A stretch of DNA of 64,000 bases. Source: Bryobacterales bacterium. GTDB taxonomy: Bacteria > Acidobacteriota > Terriglobia > Bryobacterales > Bryobacteraceae. Below the pieces are notes generated by a model. It was given only the letters and a program-made list of their open reading frames with translations, was not told the origin of the DNA and did not search any database. Shown piece after piece: positions 32,094 to 41,245 of the stretch. A program made the position numbers and the translations under genes. Every line of letters starts with the position of its first letter. Position 1 is the stretch's first letter. The stretch spans positions 124,001-188,000 of the forward strand of contig JADLCT010000059.1 in assembly GCA_020847045.1 (NCBI GenBank), in the 5' to 3' direction.

Positions 32094-34116
32094 GCCTCGA
32101 TTGTTTCTCTTTTTCATTTTCGCGCTGGCCGCGGCCGCGCAAACGCCGGCTCCCCACGCGGATGAGCCCGCTCAGCCCAGCCCCGCTCCCACACGTTCCG
32201 AGGAGGCGCCGCCCGCGGGCGCCTTCGACGCCGGCCGCTTCAGCGTAACCGTTACGGAATCCGCCGGCCAGACACCCACCACCGGCACGCTGGAGGAAAC
32301 CGTCTACCGCACGCGCAATTTCGTGAAATCGGCCGACACGCTCAACCTCTTGCCTGGCGTCACGCTGCAACGCGTCGGGCCACGCAACGAGCGCGGCGTC
32401 TATGTGCGCGGCTTCGACTTCCGCCAGGTGCCGCTCTACATGGACGGCATTCCGGTCTACGTTCCCTATGACGGCTATGTAGACCTGGACCGCTTCCTGA
32501 CCCTGGACGTCAGTGAAATTCAGGTGGCCAAGGGCTTCACTTCGCCGCTCTACGGACCGAACGCGCTCGGCGGCGCGATCAACATGATCACCAAGGCGCC
32601 CACGAAGAAGCTGAACCTCGACCTCGGAACAGGATACGCTTCCGGCCGCCAGGTGAACGGCTTTGTCAACGCCGGCTCCCGCTTCCGGAGGTTCTGGTTA
32701 CAAGGCGGATTTGCCTGGCTGAGCAGCGGCACGTTCCCGCTCTCCGGCGCTTTTCCGCTCACCCCGCTTCAGCCGGACTTCAACCGGCGCAACGCCTATC
32801 AGACCGACAGCAAAGGCCGCATACGGTTCGCCTGGACGCCCAACAGCCGTGACCAGTACGCGTTCACGTACGCAAAGCAGAACGGCGAGAAGGGCAATCC
32901 GCCCTACGCCGGAGGCGACCCTTCGGTTCGCCCGCGCTACTGGCAGTGGCCGCAATGGGACAAGGAGAGCTTCTACTTCATCGGCAACAAGTCCATCCGG
33001 GAAACCGGCAACCTCCGGGTGCGCCTCTACTACGACAGATTCGACAATCTGATCCGAGCCTACGACAACGCCAACTACAACTCGCAGAACCTGGGCTCGT
33101 CCTTCAACAGCCCCTATGACGACGACACCTATGGCACAACCACCGACTTTGGCGTCAAGGCCGGCAGCCGCCAGGATGTCCGCGTCTCCTTCTACTTCAA
33201 AGACGACACCCACCGCGAAGGCAACCTGGGCGAGCCCTTGCGCGCCTTCCGCGACCAGACCTACTCGTTCGGCCTCCAGGACACCATCCGGCTCGCCGCG
33301 CGCACCTCGGCCATTCTCGGCTTCAGCGCGGACCACCTGGACACGCGCAATGCGCAGAATCTCGTCGCAGGCCAGGTGACGCCCTTTCCGCTGGCGCGCG
33401 TGTGGGCCTACAATCCGCAGGCCGGCATCTTCCACGCGATCACGGACTCCTCCAAACTTCACTTCACCTTCGCTCGAAAAACGCGGCTGCCCACGGTGAA
33501 GGACCGCTACAGCTACCGCATGGGGCAGGCCATTCCGAACCCCGGTCTTCAACCGGAACGCTCGGACAACTTCGAGGCCGGCTACACGCAGTTGTTGGGC
33601 GCGCGCACCTTTGTCGAGGCCGCGCTGTTCCGCAGCAACATCTCCCAGTCCACGCAGCGCTTCTATCTGCAGCCCAACCTCTATCAGCTCAGGAACCTGG
33701 GTGAGGCGAACTATCTGGGCGGCGAGTTTGGTCTCCGAACCAACCTAAACAGCGCGCTCCAACTCACCACCCACTACACCTACCTGAGCCGCCGGAATCA
33801 TTCGATGCCGTCGGTGATCATGCTCGACACGCCGAGGCACAAGACGTACGCCACGCTCGCCTACCGCATTCACGCGCGAGCCAGCCTCTTCGCCGACCAC
33901 ACCTACGAAGGCGGGCGCTGGAACTCGAACGACGCCGGGCGCGTGCAGCGGGCGCCCAGTTTTGCCGCCACGGGGATCGGTGGTTCGGTGCGGTTTCTTC
34001 GCGACGCCGAACTACAAGCCGGCGTGAACAATCTGTTCGACCGGAACTACTATCTTGTGCAGGGCTATCCGGAAGCCGGCCGGAATGTCTATGTGAACCT
34101 GCGCTACCGCTTCTAA
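32092..34116 (+). CDS. TonB-dependent outer-membrane receptor
   Basis: 674 aa. Signal peptide about residues 1-18 (PRLFLFFIFALAAAAQ), a Pro/Ala-rich linker, then the plug: LNLLPGVTLQRVGPRNERG, YVRGFDFRQVPLYMDGIPV, LYGPNALGGAINMITK. A 22-strand barrel follows and ends LRYRF with the terminal Phe. It lacks the carboxypeptidase-like domain of the other receptors here and is the normal length of a metallophore or vitamin receptor. The divergent operon with a molybdate-type regulator and molybdopterin-domain protein suggests Mo/W chelates as ligand. A metallophore-copper role is an alternative, given the di-heme peroxidase. It overlaps the convergent kinase gene by 4 bases. Confidence 0.9.
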   Translation: MPRLFLFFIFALAAAAQTPAPHADEPAQPSPAPTRSEEAPPAGAFDAGRFSVTVTESAGQTPTTGTLEETVYRTRNFVKSADTLNLLPGVTLQRVGPRNERGVYVRGFDFRQVPLYMDGIPVYVPYDGYVDLDRFLTLDVSEIQVAKGFTSPLYGPNALGGAINMITKAPTKKLNLDLGTGYASGRQVNGFVNAGSRFRRFWLQGGFAWLSSGTFPLSGAFPLTPLQPDFNRRNAYQTDSKGRIRFAWTPNSRDQYAFTYAKQNGEKGNPPYAGGDPSVRPRYWQWPQWDKESFYFIGNKSIRETGNLRVRLYYDRFDNLIRAYDNANYNSQNLGSSFNSPYDDDTYGTTTDFGVKAGSRQDVRVSFYFKDDTHREGNLGEPLRAFRDQTYSFGLQDTIRLAARTSAILGFSADHLDTRNAQNLVAGQVTPFPLARVWAYNPQAGIFHAITDSSKLHFTFARKTRLPTVKDRYSYRMGQAIPNPGLQPERSDNFEAGYTQLLGARTFVEAALFRSNISQSTQRFYLQPNLYQLRNLGEANYLGGEFGLRTNLNSALQLTTHYTYLSRRNHSMPSVIMLDTPRHKTYATLAYRIHARASLFADHTYEGGRWNSNDAGRVQRAPSFAATGIGGSVRFLRDAELQAGVNNLFDRNYYLVQGYPEAGRNVYVNLRYRF

Positions 34117-36590
34117 CGGGACTGTTTGGCTTCCTCCCATTCGCGGCGAAAGCGCGCCGCCGCGTCCGTCTCTCCCAGTGCGGCGTGGGCCGTGGCCAGA
34201 TCCTCGCGCGCGCCTTGCAGCCAACTGACGGCGGGCTGCGTCTGGGAGCGCAATAGATCGTATCCCGCCTGGGTTTCGCTGACCGCCTCGCGCCAGCGCT
34301 TTTGTTTGGTGAGTGAACGGCCCAGGCGTACGCGCGCGATTGCCGTGTTCATGTGCGTGGCCGAGAGGGCCGTGGTGTAGCGCGCCACCACGTCGCGGAA
34401 CATCCGCTCGGCCCGTACGAACTCGCCCTGGCGCAGGTAGACGGTAGCGCGGTTGGACATGGCCGTCGCCACCAGGTAGTGCCCGTCGCCGCGCGTGCGC
34501 CGGTAGATCTCTTCCATGCGCAGAAAACACCGCTCCGCTTCGGCGAACTCGCCGCTTCCCACCGCAAGGTTGCCCAGGTCATTGAGGGCCGAGGCCACGC
34601 GCGCATGGTCGCCGCCCAGCGCTTTCTCCTGAATCGCCAGCGCCCGCACAAGCAGTGGACGCGCCTCCCCGGGCCGCCCCTGATAGAGCACGTCGCGGCC
34701 CAGCATGGTCAGCGCCGAGCCCGTTTCCGGATGCGCGGGACCATACCAGGCCTCGATCAGTCCGAGCGCCCGCCGCATGTACGCCTCGCCCCGCGCGTAC
34801 TGCCCCGTGTCGAACTCGATGGCTCCAAGATTCGTAAGGTCGCCCGCCACGAGCGGATGCCGTTCGCCATGCGCTTGGATGCGCCAGGCAAGCGCCTGCT
34901 GGTTCAACCGCCGGGACTGGTCATACTGCCCGGCGTAGAAGTGCGCGCTCGCCAACGCCGACGCGGCCGCCGCCTGTCTCTCCGGATCGGCCACCTTCTG
35001 CCGCCGCGCCAGAACGCGTTCCAGAATCTTCACCGCTTCCGCGTATTGCCCGCGCTCGGTGAGAATGCGTCCCAGCGCCTCTTCGACTTCGAGGTCCTCA
35101 GGACGCCGGGCCAGTGCGCGGCGGGCCAGCGATTCGGCCTCCTCGAACCTTCCCTCTTCGGACCGCAGCAGCGCGAGCTCCGTCATACTTTTCACCGCCT
35201 GCTCGCCGGATGGCGTTTTGCCGGCCGCCAGCGTCAACAGCCGTCCCGCGTCCTCATAGCGCCCCAGCCGTCCATACATGCGCCCCAGCGTGTCGAACAC
35301 CTCGGCCTGTACCTCGGGATCGCGGTTGAGCGCCGGGGCCTCGCGCACGCCGCGGTCGATCAGCGTTGCCACGGTCAGGCCGTGGGCCGGTCCCGCCGCG
35401 CGGTCGCCGCCTTCAAACAAATTCAGCAGAAATGTTTGTATCCGCCGCGCCCGCCCCGCCGCCGCCAGCGCCTGATCGCGGCTCTGCTTCAACTGCCATG
35501 TGAAATATCCAGCCAGAGCCAGCACAACAGCCAGGCCCGCCGCCGCCGCCGTGACTCCAGCGCGATTGCGCGCCAGAAACTTCCGCAGGCGGTAGCCGCG
35601 CGAATCCGGACGGGCCTCCAGCGGCTCGCGCGCCAGATACCGCCGGACGTCGCCGGCCAGCGCGCCGGCGCCGCGGTAACGCCCGGCCGGGTCTTGGTGC
35701 GCCGCCTTGCCCGCGATCAGATTCAACTCGTCCCACGCCGCCTCACCCGGCGCCTGATCCAGCAACTCGCGCAGCAACACGCCCAGCGCGTACACGTCGG
35801 TGAACACGCCCGCCGGTTCGCCGTTGATCTGTTCTGGCGCGGCATAGCGCGGCGTCATCATGCGAAACTCCACGCGTGTCTGGCCGGCCTCGCTTCCTGT
35901 GTCCTCGAGGCGTTTGGCGATGCCGAAATCGAGCAGCTTCGGCGAGCCCGCGCGATCCACCAGAATGTTCGACGGCTTCAGGTCCCGGTGAATCACGGCG
36001 TGCTCGTGCGCGTACTGCACAGCCGCGCACACGTGCAGGAACAGGGCCAAGCGGTGCTCCACGCCGAGTTCCCTCCGCCGGCAATGCTCCACGATCTGCT
36101 CGCCATCCACCAGTTCCATGGCGATCCAGGGCGTGCCCTCGCCGGTGACGCCCGCGTCCAGCAAGGCCGCGATGCCCGGATGCCGCAGGCGCGCCAGTGT
36201 CCGCTGCTCCCTCTCGAAGCGCTCGCGCCGGGCCGGAGAAACCCAGGCGTCGCGCAGAATTTTGATCGCCGCTTCGCTGCCCAGGTCATCGCGCCGCGCA
36301 CGGTACACCACGCCCATGCCACCTTCGCCAATCACGTCTCCCAAACGGTATGGTCCGCAGACGCGCGTTTCCAGGCCCGCCAGTAACCGGCTGGCTACGG
36401 CCGCCACGTTGTGGTCCAGCAGGCTCAGGTTCGCCGCGTCCTCGTCGAGCATCGCCTCCAGACGCAGACGCAGCCCCGGATCCCCGCCGCACTCCTCGGC
36501 CACGAACGCCCGCCGCTCCTCCAAAGGCAGATCCATCGCCCGCGAGAACAACTCGCGCAGCCGCTCGAATTCAGACGCCCCTTCCGTCAT
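34113..36590 (-). CDS. Membrane Ser/Thr protein kinase with TPR repeats
   Basis: 825 aa. An N-terminal helical stretch precedes a Hanks-type kinase (about residues 82-345): YRLGDVIGEGGMGVVYRARR, invariant Lys in AAIKIL, catalytic loop VIHRDLKPSNILV, DFGIAKRL. A single membrane helix follows (AGVTAAAAGLAVVLALAGYF). The extracytoplasmic part, about 420 residues, is a run of tetratricopeptide repeats (for example LATLIDRGVREAPALN region, GQYAEAVKILERVLARR, FAEAERCFLRMEEIYRR). Its start overlaps the ECF sigma gene (ATGA). This kinase-TPR plus sigma pairing is frequent in acidobacteria and planctomycetes, and the kinase may modify the sigma factor or its partner. The substrate is unknown. Confidence 0.93.
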   Translation of the reverse strand: MTEGASEFERLRELFSRAMDLPLEERRAFVAEECGGDPGLRLRLEAMLDEDAANLSLLDHNVAAVASRLLAGLETRVCGPYRLGDVIGEGGMGVVYRARRDDLGSEAAIKILRDAWVSPARRERFEREQRTLARLRHPGIAALLDAGVTGEGTPWIAMELVDGEQIVEHCRRRELGVEHRLALFLHVCAAVQYAHEHAVIHRDLKPSNILVDRAGSPKLLDFGIAKRLEDTGSEAGQTRVEFRMMTPRYAAPEQINGEPAGVFTDVYALGVLLRELLDQAPGEAAWDELNLIAGKAAHQDPAGRYRGAGALAGDVRRYLAREPLEARPDSRGYRLRKFLARNRAGVTAAAAGLAVVLALAGYFTWQLKQSRDQALAAAGRARRIQTFLLNLFEGGDRAAGPAHGLTVATLIDRGVREAPALNRDPEVQAEVFDTLGRMYGRLGRYEDAGRLLTLAAGKTPSGEQAVKSMTELALLRSEEGRFEEAESLARRALARRPEDLEVEEALGRILTERGQYAEAVKILERVLARRQKVADPERQAAAASALASAHFYAGQYDQSRRLNQQALAWRIQAHGERHPLVAGDLTNLGAIEFDTGQYARGEAYMRRALGLIEAWYGPAHPETGSALTMLGRDVLYQGRPGEARPLLVRALAIQEKALGGDHARVASALNDLGNLAVGSGEFAEAERCFLRMEEIYRRTRGDGHYLVATAMSNRATVYLRQGEFVRAERMFRDVVARYTTALSATHMNTAIARVRLGRSLTKQKRWREAVSETQAGYDLLRSQTQPAVSWLQGAREDLATAHAALGETDAAARFRREWEEAKQSR

Positions 36591-37138
36591 CCGGCGCCGC
36601 CCTTCATGCGCTGCGCCAGCCAGGCCCGCGCCATGCGCCAGTCGCGCATGACGGTGGCCTCGGAGACTCGGAACAGTTCCATCAGTTCCGCCACCTCCAG
36701 CCCCCCGAAAAAGCGGGCCTCCACCATGTGCGCCTGCCTTGCGTCGAGCGTTTCCAGTTCGTTCAGCGCCGCCTCCAGGGCCAACACCTCTTCGGCGTCC
36801 GGAGCGCTGGCCGCGCCATGCGCCGCCGCCTCCTCCAGCGGCAACAGCCGGGCCACGCCCTCGCCGCCGCGTTTTTGCGCCTGCCGCCGCCGGGCCGCCT
36901 CCACCAGAATTTGGCGCATCGCCCGCGCCGCGATCCGTTTGAAATGAAGTGGCGATTCCACGTCCAGTCCTGGAGCGCCGCGCAGACGCATCCAGGCTTC
37001 GTTCACCAATGCCGTCGGGTTCAACGTCGCGCTCTGATCGCCCTGCTTCACGGAGGCCGCCAGCCGCCGCAACTCCTCATAGGTGACCGAAAATAGATAG
37101 TCCAGGTTCGGAGAGCCGGAATTTTTCGTGGAATCCAT
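36587..37138 (-). CDS. ECF-like RNA polymerase sigma factor (acidobacterial/planctomycete type)
   Basis: 183 aa. Region 2 includes LDYLFSVTYEELRRLAASV, LNPTALVNEAWMRLRG and HFKRIAARAMRQILVEAARR; region 4 has ELETLDARQAHMVEARFFGG and VAELMELFRVSEATVMRDWR as the -35-reading HTH. The NPTALVNEA block is characteristic of the sigma-70-like family expanded in acidobacteria and planctomycetes, which is usually paired with a Ser/Thr kinase instead of an anti-sigma factor. The ATG at 37138 gives the normal family length; a much longer in-frame extension runs antisense through the next gene and is rejected. Divergent from the secreted duplicated protein at 37193. Confidence 0.92.
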   Translation of the reverse strand: MDSTKNSGSPNLDYLFSVTYEELRRLAASVKQGDQSATLNPTALVNEAWMRLRGAPGLDVESPLHFKRIAARAMRQILVEAARRRQAQKRGGEGVARLLPLEEAAAHGAASAPDAEEVLALEAALNELETLDARQAHMVEARFFGGLEVAELMELFRVSEATVMRDWRMARAWLAQRMKGGAG

Positions 37139-37192
37139 GACAGTTTCCCCGCCCTCCTCACGCAATGCGCAGTGAGACCGTTCAACAATCAT

Positions 37193-38896
37193 ATGCTTAC
37201 GAAGACCGCTTCCGCGTTTCTGTTCGCCCTTGCCCTGCTCGCGCAGCAGGGCGACTGGCTTTCCCTGTGTTCCCGCTGCGCCTCGCCCACCGTCTACGCC
37301 AAGACCGGCGTGGGCACGGAGAACGCCGTAGCAGAGGCACGCTTCACCGATGCCGGCTTCCGCGAGGATTGCACGAGCCAAGGATTCAAGGGCGCGGCGC
37401 TCACCAAGTGCATCGCGGATCTGAAGAAAGAAGATGGCGGCCGGATCTATCGCGCCTCGGCCAATTGCGTGGCCGGAACCCTCAAGCCCACCGACGGTAA
37501 GTCCTACACGTTTGCCGGCGTCTGGGACGCCTCCGACATCGGTGAGGGCCGCACCAAGTGGCGCGACACGGCCACGGGACAGATCACGCCGCGCGACAAC
37601 GCCAGCGGCGGCCTGGCTCTCAGCCAGCAGTGGGAGGTGCTGTGTCCCGGGCCGTTGAGAATCCGTACGGCTTCCAACGCCGCCCGTCCACCCGCGCAAC
37701 GCCCGGCGGGCGCGGCCGCCAGCGCCGCCGCGGCCCCCACGCCCAACGTCTGCAACGGTGCGCCCCAATGCGCCGAGGTGAATCCGTTCAGCGCCACCAT
37801 CACCGACTTCCGCACCAGCACGAGCGGAGGCTACCGTCTGGTAACCGCCACCGTGCGCTTCCAGAACAAGCTTTCGCGGCCCGTGATTCTCGGCTACGTT
37901 TCCGGAGGCGGCCTGGCCATCGACGACCGCGGAAATCGTTTCGGCATGAACGAGAATAATGGCCTGCAAGGCCTCGGTTTCATCCGCCAGAACCAGGTCG
38001 ATCCCAAGTTCATCATCGGCCCGGGCCAAACATCCAACGCGCGTCTGGAATACAACTGGTACCCGCGGGGCGGCGAAATTTTTGGCCAGGTCTACGATCT
38101 GGAATTCAGCGTGCGCGAGATTCTTCCGGTGTCGCCCACCCAGTTCCGCATCGGCGGCGAGCATCCTCTGCGCTTCCGCGGACTCGGCGACCGCCTCACC
38201 TCCTCGGCGCCGCCGCCGGCCCAGATGCCCGCCGGTGCTGCGTCCTCCTCGCCCGCACCGCTCAGCGCCGCCGATCTGGCCAACTCGCAAAACGCCGCCG
38301 CTCCTGCGGCCACTCCGGCGCCTGTTCCCGAACCCGCCGCCGACCCCTGCGCGGGCGCGCCCCGCTGCTACGCCGCCGGTCCGTTCACGGCGCAGATTCA
38401 GGGCATGACGCAGGCCATGCAGAACGGATACCAGGTGTTGCGGTATAACGTCCGCTTCCGTAATCTCACGCCCCAGTTGCTGGTGCTGGCCTACAAGAAC
38501 ATTACCGCCGTCTCCATCGACAATCACGGGCAGCGCCTGAACCAGAGCCGCCAGCCCGTCACGGGCATGGGCTACTGGGGCGGCGGCCATGCGAACGCCG
38601 ACTTCCAGGTCGCGCCCGGCCAGCACCGCGACGCCGTGTTTGAAGTCTGGCGCTATATTGCCAGAACACAGGTTGGCACGGCCTTCACCTTCGATTTCAC
38701 CGTACATCAACTCGAACTGCTCCCCGCCAATCAGGTGCGCGCCATTCGTGAGTACACCGTCAACTTCACCGATCTGACGCCCAGTAATCCCATCGGCGGC
38801 ATTACTTCCTCAACCCCCACGGGCGCCAATCCGCAGGGCCAGAGTGTGAATGAGGCGGTCCGCTCGCTGAAGGATATTTTCAAGAAGAAGCGATAG
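37193..38896 (+). CDS. Secreted protein of unknown function with duplicated C-terminal domain
   Basis: 567 aa. Signal peptide about residues 1-18 (KTASAFLFALALLAQ). Residues about 20-150 form a Cys-rich module ending ASGGLALSQQWEVLCPG. An Ala/Pro linker leads to two related domains: CNGAPQCAEVNPFSATITDF (about 185-310) and CAGAPRCYAAGPFTAQIQGM (about 385-520), each continuing with a VRFQN/VRFRN strand, an IDDRGNR/IDNHGQR turn and a MGYW/LGFI element. A second Ala/Pro linker separates them. The chosen start is the ATG at 37193; a GTG 21 bases upstream is in frame. Divergent from the sigma/kinase pair, so perhaps its target. No family is recognised with confidence. Confidence 0.72.
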   Translation: MLTKTASAFLFALALLAQQGDWLSLCSRCASPTVYAKTGVGTENAVAEARFTDAGFREDCTSQGFKGAALTKCIADLKKEDGGRIYRASANCVAGTLKPTDGKSYTFAGVWDASDIGEGRTKWRDTATGQITPRDNASGGLALSQQWEVLCPGPLRIRTASNAARPPAQRPAGAAASAAAAPTPNVCNGAPQCAEVNPFSATITDFRTSTSGGYRLVTATVRFQNKLSRPVILGYVSGGGLAIDDRGNRFGMNENNGLQGLGFIRQNQVDPKFIIGPGQTSNARLEYNWYPRGGEIFGQVYDLEFSVREILPVSPTQFRIGGEHPLRFRGLGDRLTSSAPPPAQMPAGAASSSPAPLSAADLANSQNAAAPAATPAPVPEPAADPCAGAPRCYAAGPFTAQIQGMTQAMQNGYQVLRYNVRFRNLTPQLLVLAYKNITAVSIDNHGQRLNQSRQPVTGMGYWGGGHANADFQVAPGQHRDAVFEVWRYIARTQVGTAFTFDFTVHQLELLPANQVRAIREYTVNFTDLTPSNPIGGITSSTPTGANPQGQSVNEAVRSLKDIFKKKR

Positions 38897-38958
38897 CGCG
38901 CTCGCCTCCGTCTCCGCCCTTCGATACCATGTTGGGCAGGTTCCAGGAGGCCTGCCCT

Positions 38959-40566
38959 TTGAACAGACGACAGTTGCTGAAGTCCGCCGCGCCCGCGGCC
39001 GGGTTGACGATTCTCCGCGGCGGCATGCTGCGCGGACAAACCGCCCCGAGCAACAGACTCAACGTGGCGCTCATCGGCGTGTGGGGACGCGGCACAGCGC
39101 ACTACGCCAGTTTGCGGCACGAGAACGTCGTGGCCATCTGCGACGTGAACGAGTTGCGCATGAAGGAGGCGCTGCAAATCTTCCCCAAGGCGAAAACGCA
39201 TTGGGACTGGCGCCGCCTGATGGACCAGAAGGATGTGGAAGCCGTGATCATCTGCACGGCCGACCACCATCACGCCTTCATCGCCAACTGGGCGTTGAAC
39301 CGCGACATGCACGTGTTCTGCGAGAAACCGCTCGGCATCAGCGTCGAGGAGGTTCGCACGGTGCGCGCCAATTACAACAAGCGCAAAGCCAAGGTGGCCA
39401 CGCAGCATGGCACGCAGCGCCATGCCTATCCGAACTTCGAGCGCATCCGTGAGTTGATTCTCGACGGCGCCATCGGCGAACTGCACACCGTGCACAGTTG
39501 GGACAGCCGCCGTCTGCCGCGCCCCGGCTATCCGCAGGCCGAAGGCCAGCCCCCGGCCGGCCTCCAATACGAACAGTGGATCGGCCCCTCGCCCTATCAT
39601 CCCTACAGCCCGCAGTACTTCGGCGGCTCGGCCGGACTGAACTGCCTCTTCTGGAACATGTACCGCGACTTCGGCGTCGGCCAGATGGGCGACATGGGTG
39701 CGCACACGATGGACCTGGTCTGGAACTCCGTGGATGCGGGCGCGCCGCTGGGGATCGACGTGGATTGGGAGGTCAGCGACAAGTACGACCCCAACATCTG
39801 TCCGGTGAAGTTGAAGGCCATCTTCGATCATCCGGCCAACTCCTGGCGCGGCCCGGTGAAACTGGTGTGGTACCAGGGCGGACTCAAGCCGGAGGCGCCC
39901 AAGGGCTTCATCGATATCGACCGCATCGGCAACGGAGCGTTGTTTGAAGGTTCGAAGGGGGCCATTTTGGCCGACTTCACCAGCCGCATCGTCATTCCCA
40001 ATAACGACGATGGCGACTTCACTTATTACAAGCGGCGCGGCAAGGGCGAACTGCTGCCGCTCATCATGGGCTCGGGCCAGCCCACGCAAGGCCAGTCCCG
40101 CCCGCCGGCGAGGCCCGCGCCGCGCAGGCAGCAGGCGCAAGCTCTGCCCGGCGGCATGAGGGCTATGCCCAGCGCCGAAATCGGCCCCAACGGCTTCCCG
40201 GCCGTGCAACTGATGGAGGGTGGCATTCCGCCGGCCATTGGCATGCCGAACACAGCCGTGGAGGCCATCGCCGCGGCGGAAAAGGCCGGCCAGGCGCTGC
40301 CCGGCCGCCCCGACGTCTTCCAAACCGACTGGCTCGATGCCTGCAAAGGCCGCAGGAACGGCGTCACCCATGGCACCAGCTCCAAGACCCACTGCGACTT
40401 CGACTATGCCGGTTCCATGATGGAGCAGATGCTGCTGGGCCTGGTGGCGCACCGCGCGGGCAAGAAACTCGCCTATGACCCGGCCACCGGCCGCGTCACC
40501 AACCTGACTGAAGCCAACGACTGGCTGAAACGCGCCTACCGTCCAAACTGGACGCTGAACGGTTAG
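38959..40566 (+). CDS. Secreted Gfo/Idh/MocA-family oxidoreductase (Tat signal)
   Basis: About 535 aa. I favour the TTG at 38959, eight bases after AGGAGG, giving MNRRQLLKSAAPAAG, a twin-arginine-type signal; the ATG at 38929 lies before that ribosome site. The Rossmann part has LNVALIGVWGRGTAHYA, VVAICDVNELR, and CEKPLGISVEEVR with the conserved Glu-Lys-Pro. The C-terminal alpha/beta domain follows (WNMYRDFGVGQMGDMGAHTMDL). A Pro/Gln/Arg-rich insertion (about residues 375-400, PPARPAPRRQQAQ) is unusual. It probably oxidises or reduces a sugar derivative outside the cytoplasm with a tightly bound NAD(P), as known for this secreted subgroup. Confidence 0.88.
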   Translation: MNRRQLLKSAAPAAGLTILRGGMLRGQTAPSNRLNVALIGVWGRGTAHYASLRHENVVAICDVNELRMKEALQIFPKAKTHWDWRRLMDQKDVEAVIICTADHHHAFIANWALNRDMHVFCEKPLGISVEEVRTVRANYNKRKAKVATQHGTQRHAYPNFERIRELILDGAIGELHTVHSWDSRRLPRPGYPQAEGQPPAGLQYEQWIGPSPYHPYSPQYFGGSAGLNCLFWNMYRDFGVGQMGDMGAHTMDLVWNSVDAGAPLGIDVDWEVSDKYDPNICPVKLKAIFDHPANSWRGPVKLVWYQGGLKPEAPKGFIDIDRIGNGALFEGSKGAILADFTSRIVIPNNDDGDFTYYKRRGKGELLPLIMGSGQPTQGQSRPPARPAPRRQQAQALPGGMRAMPSAEIGPNGFPAVQLMEGGIPPAIGMPNTAVEAIAAAEKAGQALPGRPDVFQTDWLDACKGRRNGVTHGTSSKTHCDFDYAGSMMEQMLLGLVAHRAGKKLAYDPATGRVTNLTEANDWLKRAYRPNWTLNG

Positions 40567-40576
40567 AGTCCCCGGC

Positions 40577-41215
40577 CTAACGCGGAACCAGCGGGCGGTA
40601 TTCGATTTTCCGGATGCCGCCCGTCGTGTTGTAGGAAGCAAATCCCAGCGGCGTCGAGAGCTTGATGTCGCCCGGTCTCAGGCTGATCGCGCGTCCGCCC
40701 ACGGGCACGTTCACCACGCGCCGTCCGTCGATCCACGCCTCGATGCGCTCGTCCGTCACGCGGATGCGGAAGGCGTACCAGCGGCCCGTTTCGAAGTTCA
40801 CATAGGTGCGGGTCTCGTTGTCGGAGGCGTCCCATCCGTCAATCGACGAGATGCCGACAATGTCGCCGCCCCAGCCGCCCAGCACCCATGTGGCATGGCT
40901 GCCGCCGGCCGGCAGCGTTACGCTGGCGAAGAAGTCGCCGCCCAGCAGACGGGCCGCCTCGAAGCGCAACTCGTAGTCCGTCTTCGGAAATCCGCCCGTC
41001 CAGGTGACGCCCGTCAGAGGCTGCCCCGCCGTGAGGATCAGTGCGCCGTTTTCCACCTTCACGCCAGGCTGGCGCGGGAACGGCGTTACCCTCCACTGGC
41101 CCAGCGACTCACCATCGAACAACGGCTTCCAAGCCGCGCCTTCCCCTTGCGCCAGGCACAGCCCGGCCCAGCATAAGGTGAACAGAACAATGCGCACCGC
41201 CATGCCTCGGACCAT
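40577..41215 (-). CDS. Secreted DUF1080 (3-keto-disaccharide hydrolase-like) protein
   Basis: 212 aa. A signal peptide (about residues 1-22) is followed by the concanavalin-like DUF1080 fold: WKPLFDGESLGQWRV, then TDYELRFEAARLLGGDFF, ETGRWYAFRIRVTDERIEAW and SLRPGDIKLSTPLGFAS. Family members are linked to 3-keto-glycoside cleavage and commonly sit beside MocA oxidoreductases, as here (convergent, 10-base gap). It may act on the product of the neighbouring oxidoreductase. An in-frame Met four residues later is an alternative start. Confidence 0.85.
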   Translation of the reverse strand: MVRGMAVRIVLFTLCWAGLCLAQGEGAAWKPLFDGESLGQWRVTPFPRQPGVKVENGALILTAGQPLTGVTWTGGFPKTDYELRFEAARLLGGDFFASVTLPAGGSHATWVLGGWGGDIVGISSIDGWDASDNETRTYVNFETGRWYAFRIRVTDERIEAWIDGRRVVNVPVGGRAISLRPGDIKLSTPLGFASYNTTGGIRKIEYRPLVPR

Positions 41216-41245
41216 ATCATGCCCCCGCGCTTCCCGCCTGCCGCC

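Noticed and set aside
37139..38710. Long upstream extension of the ECF sigma frame
   Set aside because: It runs antisense through the secreted-protein gene; the sigma family normally begins near the ATG at 37138, which has the ribosome site.
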